DNA of 64,000 nt. It comes from an uncultured Clostridium sp. GTDB lineage: Bacteria > Bacillota > Clostridia > Peptostreptococcales > Peptostreptococcaceae. Below are positions 1 through 7,682 of the stretch, one piece after another (the stretch's first letter is position 1; every line of letters starts with the position of its first letter). Made by a program: the position numbers and the translations under genes. Below the pieces are notes generated by a model that was not told where the DNA came from, ran no database searches, and worked only from the letters and a program-made list of their open reading frames with translations. Location of the stretch: positions 1 through 64,000 of the forward strand of contig CAMBXR010000009.1 in assembly GCA_945871955.1 (NCBI GenBank). The letters are read 5' to 3'.

Positions 1-145
1 ATGTATAAATAGGTTATATTTTACACATTTTTTATATTTAATCTTAAATCACTCTCATCATATACACTTTCAGTATTTGTTTTCATATCTATAAATCATA
101 TTCTAGCTTTATATCTATCTGAATTTTTAAAAATTATAACAATAT
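1..145. other. AT-rich stretch, no gene seen
   Basis: Very AT-rich sequence at the window edge, downstream of the Sel1-repeat gene's terminator. I see no open frame with a ribosome binding site and no RNA-like structure. It may be the 3' flank of a gene lying outside the window. Confidence 0.4.
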
Positions 146-194
146 AAAAAGGTACTCTAGATAATATATTTTCTTCTATCTAAAGTACCTTTTT
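146..194 (-). terminator. Rho-independent terminator of the Sel1-repeat gene
   Basis: Inverted repeat with arms GGTACTCTAGATA and TATCTAAAGTACC, flanked by A5 and T5 runs. It lies just past the stop codon of the minus-strand Sel1-repeat gene. The flanking runs would let it work in both directions. Confidence 0.75.
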
Positions 195-200
195 ATATTG

Positions 201-1448
201 TTATTTACTAATATTTACAATCTCTTTTAAAGAATTAAGTTTTTCTTTTGCTTCTTCTAGTCCATAGCTTGCTGATTTTTCATATAATTCTATGGCCTTA
301 TTATAATCTACTTTTACTCCGTATCCCATTTCATGCATTTCAGCTATGTTAAAAAGAACTATTGATATTTCTTCTTCATCACCTATTTTTACAGCATCAC
401 TTAATGCTTCTTCATAAAGTTCCATAGCTTTTTTACAATCTACTTCTACTCCATGACCATGTATATACATTTCTGCCAAGTTACTTTTAGCAATAGACTC
501 ATTTTGTTCTATAGCTTTTTCATACCATTTTATGGCTTCTTCGTAATTAGCTTCTATTCCTAATCCCTCTTGATAAATATATCCTAAATTACATTGAGCA
601 TCAGAACATCCTAGTTTTGCTGCTTTTTCATACCAATGTCTAGCTTTTTCATAATCTAAATCTACTCCTAGACCTTGATTATACATATATCCTACTTGAC
701 ATATAGCCTCTACATTACCTAATTTAGCAGCTTTTTTATAAAGATTTATAGCCTTATTATAATCTACTTCTACACCTTCACCAAATCTATACATCATTGC
801 AAGATTATAAAGTGCATTATCATTATCCATTTGGGCTGATTTTTCATACCAACTTATAGCTTTTTCATAATTTATTTTTGTGCCTTGTCCCATTTTATAC
901 ATTACACCTAAATTATATGCTGAGTTTGAATTTCCTAAGTCAGCTGATTTTTCATACCACTTCATAGCATTTTTGTAATCTTGATCAACACCTAATCCTT
1001 TTTCATACATGTGTCCTACATAAAAACAAGCATATTCTGTTTTAGATTTTTTAAACCAATAAATTGATTTTGTATAATCTACTTCTACACCGCTCCCTTT
1101 AAAGTACATATTTCCTAATGCATATTGAGCATCTTTATATCCTTGATTAGCAGATTTTTTATACCATGATAAAGCTTTTTTGTTATCTTTCATTTTATAA
1201 TATTTTTCATCAGCTATTATTTCAGTTTCAAAATACTTTTCTAATCCTTCTATACCATCTTCATAAAATATTCCAAGTATATATTGAGCATGAGAGTTAT
1301 CTTGAAGAGCTGACATTTTACATAAAATCATAAATTGATTAAAGTTATTTTCTTTATCTTTATCACAAATACAGCTTATTGCCTCTTTTAGTTTATTATG
1401 AGCATCTATTTTATTAAATTCATATAAATCATTTTCCAAGTTATCCAT
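201..1448 (-). CDS. Sel1-like tetratricopeptide repeat protein
   Basis: This is a 415-residue protein built almost entirely of about nine Sel1-like repeats of about 36 residues. The repeats show the A-x-x-x-Y-x-x-G-x-G-V-x-x-D-Y-x-K-A pattern (for example GMGYGVKVDYNKAIELYEKSA-like units) from about residue 55 to the C-terminus. Sel1 repeats form alpha-solenoids that scaffold protein-protein contacts, so an adaptor role is the reasonable inference; no catalytic domain is visible. There is no signal peptide or membrane segment, which suggests a cytoplasmic protein. The ATG start follows an AGGTGG ribosome binding site. It lies downstream of proC on the same strand, 89 bases away. The physiological role is unknown. 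Confidence 0.85.
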   Translation of the reverse strand: MDNLENDLYEFNKIDAHNKLKEAISCICDKDKENNFNQFMILCKMSALQDNSHAQYILGIFYEDGIEGLEKYFETEIIADEKYYKMKDNKKALSWYKKSANQGYKDAQYALGNMYFKGSGVEVDYTKSIYWFKKSKTEYACFYVGHMYEKGLGVDQDYKNAMKWYEKSADLGNSNSAYNLGVMYKMGQGTKINYEKAISWYEKSAQMDNDNALYNLAMMYRFGEGVEVDYNKAINLYKKAAKLGNVEAICQVGYMYNQGLGVDLDYEKARHWYEKAAKLGCSDAQCNLGYIYQEGLGIEANYEEAIKWYEKAIEQNESIAKSNLAEMYIHGHGVEVDCKKAMELYEEALSDAVKIGDEEEISIVLFNIAEMHEMGYGVKVDYNKAIELYEKSASYGLEEAKEKLNSLKEIVNISK

Positions 1449-1537
1449 ATGTCCACCTCTAAATTGTCTAATTATTTTAATTTATATATGCAATAAGCTA
1501 TTATATCATAAATATTTCACAACTTGTTATATATATT

Positions 1538-2341
1538 CTATTTACTCATTTCCCTACTTTTGTTAACACAAGCTTCCACTGCTTTTATAACAGCACCTCT
1601 AAAATTATTTTCTTCCAATACCTTAACAGCTTCTATAGTTGTCCCCCCTGGAGAGCACACCATATCTTTAAGTTCTCCTGGATGTTTATCAGTCTCCAAC
1701 ACCATTTTCGCTGCTCCAAGAACTCCTTGTGCTGCAAATTTATATGCCTTATCTCTAGGCATTCCTGCTAAAACTGCTCCATCAGCTATAGCTTCTATAA
1801 ACATGAAAGCATAAGCTGTTGATGATCCACTTGCTCCTATAACTGCATCTATAAGTTTTTCATCAACTATTTCACTTTTTCCTAAAGCATCAAATATAAA
1901 TTTCACTAAATTTAATTCTTCTTCATTTATATTTTGGTTTGGTGATATAGATGTCATCCCTTCTCCAACTAAAGCAGGAGTATTTGGCATAGTTCTAACT
2001 ATTTTCTTATCAAATCCTATAATTTTTTCAACTGATTCAATAGTTTTTCCTGCTGCTATTGTAACTATTATTTTCTCATTATCTATTTCACTTTTAATTT
2101 CTTCTAAAACTTCATCATATATATTAGGTTTTACACCAACTACTACAATATCGGAGTTTCTTACAACTTCCCTAGAATCTTTAGTCACTCTCACATCATA
2201 AGTATTTTTTATTTTTTCTACAGATTTGTCACTTTTCACACAAGCAATTATATCTTTTTTATCTATTATTTTTGCTTTTAATATTCCCCCTAGTATTGCT
2301 CCTCCCATATTTCCTGCACCAATAAATCCTATTCTTTTCAT
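1538..2341 (-). CDS. proC: Pyrroline-5-carboxylate reductase
   Basis: ProC catalyses the last step of proline synthesis, NAD(P)H-dependent reduction of 1-pyrroline-5-carboxylate to proline, in the cytoplasm. The N-terminus has the Rossmann dinucleotide-binding motif (IGFIGAGNMGGAILGG). The mid-region VRTMPNTPALVGEGMT and the C-terminal signature with PGGTTIEAVKVLEE are typical of the family. At 267 residues it has the usual full length. The ATG follows a GGGAGG ribosome binding site. It is divergent from the Ppx/GppA gene, with 162 bases between them, and lies upstream of the Sel1-repeat gene. Confidence 0.96.
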   Translation of the reverse strand: MKRIGFIGAGNMGGAILGGILKAKIIDKKDIIACVKSDKSVEKIKNTYDVRVTKDSREVVRNSDIVVVGVKPNIYDEVLEEIKSEIDNEKIIVTIAAGKTIESVEKIIGFDKKIVRTMPNTPALVGEGMTSISPNQNINEEELNLVKFIFDALGKSEIVDEKLIDAVIGASGSSTAYAFMFIEAIADGAVLAGMPRDKAYKFAAQGVLGAAKMVLETDKHPGELKDMVCSPGGTTIEAVKVLEENNFRGAVIKAVEACVNKSREMSK

Positions 2342-2442
2342 AATTTACCTCCCATTATAATAATATAAATAAATTATATCATTAAGTTTTTTAATATTAA
2401 CATCCATATTACTAATTTTAGCATAATACAGTTTTTCAATTA

Positions 2443-2471
2443 TTGATGAAGTTATTATATTAAATTATAAT
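2443..2471 (+). promoter_or_regulatory. Sigma-A-type promoter of the Ppx/GppA gene
   Basis: TTGATG and TATAAT are separated by exactly 17 bases, and the -10 ends 32 bases before the TTG start codon of the phosphatase gene. The -10 box is perfect and the -35 box matches 4 of 6. Confidence 0.6.
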
Positions 2472-2503
2472 TATATTTATAGACATATACAGGGGGGATT
2501 ATA

Positions 2504-3415
2504 TTGAAAACTTTAGGCATAATTGATATTGGCTCCAATTCCATTAAGTTAATAATTGTTGAAGTAAATAGCAATTCATATAAAGAGATTTGTCATAAAA
2601 AATCTCAGACAAGATTATCCATGTTTGTAGATAAAGAAAGCAAAGAGTTATCTTTAGTAGGTATGAAGCAATTCTTTCAAGTTTTATTTACTTTCAAAAA
2701 ATACTGTAATTATTATAACTGTGAAGAAATAATAGCTGTGGCAACGGAATCTCTTAGACAAATTAAAAATTCAGCTGATATAATTGACTATATTTATACT
2801 TCATTAAATATAAAAATAAAAATTTTATCACCTGAGGAAGAATGTTATTTTGGATATATTTCTTCCATACCCGATAATTTAAATGACTATGTTCATTTAG
2901 ACATGGGTGGGGGAAGTGTAGAGATAGGTCTTGTCAAAAACAAAGTCTTGATTGAAACTATCAGTATACCCATGGGTGCGTTGAAAATCACAAATAAATT
3001 TCATATTAAAGATGGTATCTCTGATGAAGAAGAAGTACATATTCAAGAATATATATATAATAAATTGAGCAATATTGAATGGATTGATAAGTGCAAAAAC
3101 TTGCCTTCTGTTGTTATAGGAGGTTCCATTAAAACCATCGGTAGAATACATCAACATGAGCATAATATTACATCTAATATTCATGGATATGAATTATTTA
3201 ATAAAGATATTGATTATCTTTTACATAAAATCAGTAAACTTACTTTAGAAGAAGTAATTTATTCTACTGGTATATCAAAAACTAGAGGTGATATTTTAGT
3301 TGGGGCTTTAGTTACTTTAAATAGCATTATATCATATTTGCAGTCTTCAAAAATAATTATCAGTAAATATACAATTAGGGAAGGTATAATAAGGGATTAT
3401 ATAAAAAATCAATAA
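2504..3415 (+). CDS. Ppx/GppA-family exopolyphosphatase or guanosine pentaphosphatase
   Basis: The 303-residue protein matches the Ppx/GppA phosphatase family of the actin/Hsp70-like ATPase fold. It shows the N-terminal phosphate-binding loop GIIDIGSNSIKLIIVEV, an ATESLRQIKN segment, and the second phosphate loop HLDMGGGSVEIGLV. Family members hydrolyse polyphosphate and/or pppGpp. The short, single-module form lacks the C-terminal HD-like domain of E. coli Ppx, so which substrate is used cannot be decided here. Translation starts at TTG after a strong GGGGGG-type ribosome binding site. It stands alone, ending at a long bidirectional terminator. Confidence 0.9.
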   Translation: MKTLGIIDIGSNSIKLIIVEVNSNSYKEICHKKSQTRLSMFVDKESKELSLVGMKQFFQVLFTFKKYCNYYNCEEIIAVATESLRQIKNSADIIDYIYTSLNIKIKILSPEEECYFGYISSIPDNLNDYVHLDMGGGSVEIGLVKNKVLIETISIPMGALKITNKFHIKDGISDEEEVHIQEYIYNKLSNIEWIDKCKNLPSVVIGGSIKTIGRIHQHEHNITSNIHGYELFNKDIDYLLHKISKLTLEEVIYSTGISKTRGDILVGALVTLNSIISYLQSSKIIISKYTIREGIIRDYIKNQ

Positions 3416-3426
3416 ATTTGCTTACT

Positions 3427-3484
3427 AAATAATCATGACTTACAATTTATTAAAAACTATATAAATTGTAAGTCATGATTATTT
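3427..3484. terminator. Bidirectional terminator with a perfect 24-bp stem
   Basis: The arms AAATAATCATGACTTACAAT... and their exact complement form a perfect 24-bp inverted repeat around a 10-base loop. It sits between the convergent Ppx/GppA gene and the 191-residue unknown gene. The stem is unusually long for a terminator, and T/A-rich ends occur on both sides. Confidence 0.75.
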
Positions 3485-3488
3485 CTAT

Positions 3489-4064
3489 TTAAAAAGGATA
3501 ATAATTTGGAATACTTTGTTCTAAAGAATTAATATACTCTCCAATGGGAATTTTATTTTCAATCTTATCAATTAATCTACTTATATAAAGATAAGTACTT
3601 TCTGATATCTCTTCACCTAAAATCCCCAGTATTCCTAATATTTTCTGTAAAGAAAGATCATTTTTTCTTTCACATAATATAACAGCACAGTAAATGTCAT
3701 CAGCTTTTTTAGGATTTATATCTAATAATTCATTTTTAATATAATATGTATTATTCCAAAATCCTCCCTTTTCTTCTTTATATATTACTCCATAAAAATT
3801 TTGCTCTTTATCACATACATAACTCTTATCATCTAAATATTTTTCGATTACTATATTTTCATCTATATAAGCTTTATGCTTTTTTATAAAATCTTCACCA
3901 GATTTAAAATTAAAAATTTGATCATATTTAAATGGTTTAATATTATAAACTAATTCTATTATTGCCAACTCATATTTTTGATTATCTGTTAAACTACATT
4001 GAAGTAGTTTATTATTTCTATTTCTTCTGAAGTTAACTTTTATTAATTTACCATTATTGTTCAT
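3489..4064 (-). CDS. Hypothetical protein, 191 aa
   Basis: I do not recognise this protein. It is 191 residues, soluble, and has a basic N-terminus (KLIKVNFRRNRNNK). A central charged, aromatic-rich part (FWNNTYYIKNELLD) follows, then a helical C-terminus ending SIPNYYPF. There is no signal peptide, membrane span or known motif. The ATG is preceded by AGGAGTAGGATGAGA-type purine-rich sequence. It is convergent with the Ppx/GppA gene and shares its terminator. It is a real gene by length, codon texture and ribosome binding site; the function is open. Confidence 0.65.
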   Translation of the reverse strand: MNNNGKLIKVNFRRNRNNKLLQCSLTDNQKYELAIIELVYNIKPFKYDQIFNFKSGEDFIKKHKAYIDENIVIEKYLDDKSYVCDKEQNFYGVIYKEEKGGFWNNTYYIKNELLDINPKKADDIYCAVILCERKNDLSLQKILGILGILGEEISESTYLYISRLIDKIENKIPIGEYINSLEQSIPNYYPF

Positions 4065-4150
4065 CTTCTCATCCTACTCCTTTGTAAAAATCTTTCTATA
4101 AATTTATATGAGTTGTCCAAAAATAAAATTCATTTTTATTTTGTATTATT

Positions 4151-4180
4151 AAAAAGAGAATGTCACAAGACATCCTCCTT
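4151..4180 (-). terminator. Terminator of the met operon
   Basis: On the minus strand AGGATGTC-TTGT-GACATTCT is followed by CTTTTT, a compact hairpin with a U-tract just past the metQ stop. Confidence 0.75.
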
Positions 4181-4203
4181 TATAGTAATTATATAATTTT
4201 TAA

Positions 4204-5004
4204 TTAAAATACTGGCACTATACTTCCATTGTATTTTTCTTCTATGAATTTTTTAACTTCTTCGCTATTTAAAGCTTCAGTTAAGGCTTTTACTTTTTCA
4301 CTATCTTTGTTATCTTCTCTACAAGCTAATATATTAACATATGGTGAATCACTTGATTCTATAGCTAAAGCATCTTTAGTTGGATTTAAGTTAACATTTA
4401 AAGCATAATTTGTGTTTATTACTGCAAAGTCTACATCTGCTAAGCTTGAAGGTACTGAAGCAGCATCTACTTCTACTATTTCAACGTTTTTAGGATTTTT
4501 TGTTATATCTTTTGCAGTTATTAATTCTTTTTTAGCCACTTCTATAATTCCATTTTTAGCTAATAATTGTAAAGCTCTCGCTTCATTTGTTGCATCATTT
4601 GGCACTGCTATTTTTGCCCCATCTTTTATTTCATCTAAACTTTTATGTTTTTCAGAGTAAATCCCCATTGGCTCTATATGAACCTTCGCTGTATAAGTTA
4701 AATTTAAATCTTTTTCACTATTCATTTGTTCTAAGTAAGGAATGTGTTGGAAGTAGTTTGCATCTAAATCTCCTTCTGCTAAAGATGTATTTGGAAGTAC
4801 ATAATCGTCAAACTCAACTACTTCTAAACTATATCCTTGTTTTTCTAATAGTGGTTTAGCCACTTCTAAAATTTCAGCATGTGGTGTTGGTGATGCTCCC
4901 ACTTTTATAGTTTTGTCTTCTCCTGATGAGTTAGAACATCCTACTAATAAAGATGTACTTATTACTCCTGCTAATGTTAATGATAATATTTTTTTTAATT
5001 TCAT
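4204..5004 (-). CDS. metQ: Methionine ABC transporter substrate-binding lipoprotein MetQ
   Basis: MetQ is the extracellular lipoprotein that captures methionine for the MetNI importer. The 266-residue product has a type II signal peptide with lipobox LLVGC near residue 20. It then shows the NlpA/MetQ family hallmarks IKVGASPTPHAEIL, the DYVLPN segment, LDANYFQHIPYL and NYALN. It is the last gene of a three-gene minus-strand operon downstream of metI. Expression should follow the SAM-I riboswitch ahead of metN. MetQ proteins can prefer D- or L-methionine, and the sequence does not settle which. Confidence 0.95.
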   Translation of the reverse strand: MKLKKILSLTLAGVISTSLLVGCSNSSGEDKTIKVGASPTPHAEILEVAKPLLEKQGYSLEVVEFDDYVLPNTSLAEGDLDANYFQHIPYLEQMNSEKDLNLTYTAKVHIEPMGIYSEKHKSLDEIKDGAKIAVPNDATNEARALQLLAKNGIIEVAKKELITAKDITKNPKNVEIVEVDAASVPSSLADVDFAVINTNYALNVNLNPTKDALAIESSDSPYVNILACREDNKDSEKVKALTEALNSEEVKKFIEEKYNGSIVPVF

Positions 5005-5100
5005 AATGAAATCCCCCTTATATATTTTTTATTTGAGTAACGAAATTACCTAAAGCAATAGCTAAGGTATATCGCTAGTAACATAGAATGTGATAACATA

Positions 5101-5760
5101 CTATTTAAGTTTTTTATATGAATAGTCTCCTGCACTTTGTATAATTTGAACTATTACAATAAGTGTCACAACTACATATATCATTACTGAATCATCAAAT
5201 CTTTGATAACCATATGTTATAGCTACTTTTCCAAGTCCACCTGCTCCAACAGCTCCTGCCATGGCTGTACATCCTAAAATAGATATTACTGATAAAGTAA
5301 TTCCAGATACTAGTGAAGGCATGGCCTCTTTTACAATTACTTTAAATATAATTTGCAATTTTGTTGCTCCAAAAGATTTAGCTGCTTCTATTAGTCCTTC
5401 ATCCACTTCATTTAATGCATTTTCTATTATTCTTGCAATAAATGGTGCAGCTGCTATTGTTATGGGTACTATTGCTGCTGTTTCTCCTATACTTGTACCT
5501 ACTATTAATCTTGTAAATGGTCTTAGTGCTACAAGAAGTATAATAAAGGGAAAACTTCTCACTGTATTTACTATAAATCCAAGTATGCTGTATACTGTCT
5601 TATTTGGTTTAAGTCCCTTTGGCTTAGTTACTACTAATATAATTGCCATAATAAATCCTAAAAGAGTTGCCACAATCGTGGGAACTATAATCATATATAA
5701 TGTTTGAACTAAAGCTTCTCCAAGTATTTCTGTTAAATATGTATATAAACTAGTCTTCAT
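5101..5760 (-). CDS. metI: Methionine ABC transporter permease MetI
   Basis: MetI is the membrane-spanning subunit of the methionine importer. The 219-residue protein has about five hydrophobic segments. It contains the EAA loop typical of binding-protein-dependent permeases (EAAKSFGATKLQIIFKVIVKEAMPSL), which contacts the MetN ATPase. The N-terminus reads TLYMIIVPTIVATLLGF, as in MetI proteins. Its start overlaps the end of metN by 11 bases, so the two are translationally coupled. metQ follows after about 100 bases. Confidence 0.95.
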   Translation of the reverse strand: MKTSLYTYLTEILGEALVQTLYMIIVPTIVATLLGFIMAIILVVTKPKGLKPNKTVYSILGFIVNTVRSFPFIILLVALRPFTRLIVGTSIGETAAIVPITIAAAPFIARIIENALNEVDEGLIEAAKSFGATKLQIIFKVIVKEAMPSLVSGITLSVISILGCTAMAGAVGAGGLGKVAITYGYQRFDDSVMIYVVVTLIVIVQIIQSAGDYSYKKLK

Positions 5761-6718
5761 TGATTATTTCCTCCCATCTCACTTCTTTTTCATCTAAGTA
5801 TTTTTTAACTTTCTCTTTATGTTCAAATGAAACATTTATTATTAGTGAGCCCAATATATCTTCTCTGTATTTTTCCAATTTCCCGCAGATTATAGAAAAA
5901 TCTATATCTAAATTTCTTGCCATGGAAGTTATAATCGAATCATTAGATATTTCTTTTGGGAAGATTATTCTTATATTTGTTCCCTTTGGCAGAACTATAT
6001 CTTCTTCTCCCACAAGCTTTTGTAAATTTTTAGAGTTTTGTAAAAATAATTCTTCTGTATCGCCAATTTCTAAAACTTTTCCACCTTCCATAATTGCTAC
6101 CCTTGAACAAATTTGCTTAATTACTTCCATTTGGTGAGTTACCATAATAATCGTAATATTCAGTTTTTTATTTATATCTTGAAGCAAGTTTAAGATTGAT
6201 TTAGTTGTATTTGGATCTAATGCTGATGTAGCTTCATCACATAAAAGTACTTTTGGATTTAGAGCTAAAGCTCTAGCTATGGCTACTCTTTGTTTTTGTC
6301 CTCCACTTAAATTTCTTGGCTTTTGATTTTTCTTATCATCTATACCAACTAATTTTAAAAGTTCATCTACTCTTTTATTTATTTCTTCCTTTGAATATTT
6401 AAAACACTCAAGTGGTAGTGCCACATTTTCAAATACTGTTTTTCTTTCTAGCAGTGAAAAATGTTGAAATATCATTCCCAAATCTTTTCTTAAAAATCTA
6501 AGTTCATTTTCACTTAAATCTTTTACTTCTTTATCTTCAACTAAAATACTTCCCTCTTCATAAGTTTCCAGTCTATTTATACATCTAAGTAATGTAGATT
6601 TACCAGCACCACTGTGACCTATAATTCCAAATATCTCACCTTTCTTCATATGTATGTTAATATTGTTTAAAACTTTTGTTTCACCATAATATTTATTTAA
6701 GTTTGAAATATATATCAT
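5750..6718 (-). CDS. metN: Methionine ABC transporter ATP-binding protein MetN
   Basis: MetN is the ATPase of the methionine importer. Walker A (GHSGAGKST, about residues 34-42), the ABC signature LSGGQKQR (about 138) and Walker B VLLCDEAT (about 160) are all intact. The C-terminal 80 residues form an NIL domain, which in MetN homologues binds methionine and inhibits transport when the cell is replete. The length of 322 residues is close to the family norm of about 340. It is first in the metNIQ operon, and its ATG follows GAGGGGGA. Transcription is controlled by the upstream SAM-I riboswitch. Confidence 0.96.
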   Translation of the reverse strand: MIYISNLNKYYGETKVLNNINIHMKKGEIFGIIGHSGAGKSTLLRCINRLETYEEGSILVEDKEVKDLSENELRFLRKDLGMIFQHFSLLERKTVFENVALPLECFKYSKEEINKRVDELLKLVGIDDKKNQKPRNLSGGQKQRVAIARALALNPKVLLCDEATSALDPNTTKSILNLLQDINKKLNITIIMVTHQMEVIKQICSRVAIMEGGKVLEIGDTEELFLQNSKNLQKLVGEEDIVLPKGTNIRIIFPKEISNDSIITSMARNLDIDFSIICGKLEKYREDILGSLIINVSFEHKEKVKKYLDEKEVRWEEIINED

Positions 6719-6762
6719 ATTATTCCCCCTCTAAAAGCTTTATTTGTTTGTCTAATTATATA

Positions 6763-6912
6763 TAAAAAAGCCTAAGTATAAAACTTAGGCTAATTGACTA
6801 ATTTATACTCATCTTTCAACTAATAATAGTTGCTGGAATTAGCACCTTGTACAAACGTACTGGTTGCTGGGCTTCACAGGGCCAGTCCCTCAGCCTCTCT
6901 TGATAAGAGTTT
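6763..6912 (-). promoter_or_regulatory. SAM-I (S-box) riboswitch with terminator, controlling metNIQ
   Basis: The minus strand reads CTTATCAAGAGAGGCTGAGGG, then ACTGGCCCTGTGAAGCCCAGCAACC and later GGTGCTAATTCCAGCA. These are the conserved core blocks of the S-box aptamer: P1, the kink-turn in P2, and the J3/4 and P4 regions. A terminator hairpin AGCCTAAG-TTTTATA-CTTAGGCT with a T6 run follows at 6763-6793. High SAM should close P1 and terminate transcription, so the transporter is made when methionine/SAM is short. It lies about 45 bases ahead of metN. Confidence 0.96.
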
Positions 6913-6932
6913 ATTTAATTATTATGCTATAT

Positions 6933-6961
6933 ATAGTAAGACTATTTTTTTTTAAAGTCAA
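6933..6961 (-). promoter_or_regulatory. Putative sigma-A promoter of the SAM riboswitch/metNIQ unit
   Basis: On the minus strand TTGACT and TACTAT are separated by 17 bases, about 20 bases before the first P1 base of the riboswitch. This spacing places the start site just ahead of the aptamer. Confidence 0.55.
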
Positions 6962-6995
6962 TTATTTATTTATTTTTTTATAAATAAATTTTTTA

Positions 6996-7610
6996 TTATT
7001 TAGTTGTTTTATGTGTATTATTTTCTTCTACAGTTCCTCTATTTATTCCAAGTCTTTCATTCATATTGTTTAGCATTTTTTCAAATTCATTAGTCTCATG
7101 TTCACCTTCTCTAGTTTTATCATGTACTAATCTAATAAATTCACTTTGAGTTTTTGAATAATCACTTTCTTTTATTTCATTTAATTTAGTTATTTTTCTA
7201 TCGATATCTTTTATTAATTTTTCTCCTTCTCTTATTAAGTCTTCATTCATTTTATTTATTTCTTTATCATCAGTTTTTGCATCATTTTTTAGTCCATCTA
7301 CAAAAGATTGTATTTTATCTCTACTATCTTCGTAAGCCGATCTAACTTCTTTTAAGTATGCTTCATTTCCTGGATATTCTTTGTTTTTATATGCATTTTC
7401 TACAGAATTCAAATCAGTGTACATTCTATATCCACCTAATGTTCCTATACTTTCATTATATAGTCCTGTATAAGTATTGTAGTAAGCATTATCATCTGGT
7501 TCATTTGCAGGTGCTTGAGCGTTATTATTATTGTTATTTGCTCTATTACCACAACCTACCATGGAAAAAAGTAAAAGAAAAGATAAAGTTAAAGTAATAA
7601 ATTTTTTCAT
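6996..7610 (-). CDS. Putative lipoprotein, 204 aa
   Basis: The protein starts with a lipoprotein signal peptide (MKKFITLTLSFLLLFSMVGCGN), with the lipobox Cys near residue 20, so it should be anchored on the outer face of the membrane. An Asn-rich linker (NNNNNNAQAPANEP) follows, then a charged helical region of about 150 residues rich in Lys, Glu and Asp with coiled-coil character. I do not recognise a family. It sits alone between the met operon and nrdJ on the same strand. The function is unknown. Confidence 0.75.
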   Translation of the reverse strand: MKKFITLTLSFLLLFSMVGCGNRANNNNNNAQAPANEPDDNAYYNTYTGLYNESIGTLGGYRMYTDLNSVENAYKNKEYPGNEAYLKEVRSAYEDSRDKIQSFVDGLKNDAKTDDKEINKMNEDLIREGEKLIKDIDRKITKLNEIKESDYSKTQSEFIRLVHDKTREGEHETNEFEKMLNNMNERLGINRGTVEENNTHKTTK

Positions 7611-7682
7611 ATTTTGTCCTCCATTTTTTATTATGTCTTTAAACTTATTATTTCAAATTTTTATTTTTTTATTTGGTATTAT

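Noticed and set aside
1524-1814. Plus-strand ORF antisense to proC and the many other opposite-strand ORFs in the track
   Set aside because: They lie opposite clearly recognised genes, lack ribosome binding sites and encode leucine/serine-rich shadow translations.
6960-6992. AT-only hairpin downstream of the lipoprotein gene as a terminator
   Set aside because: The stem is made only of A-T pairs and overlaps the promoter region of the riboswitch; too weak to call.
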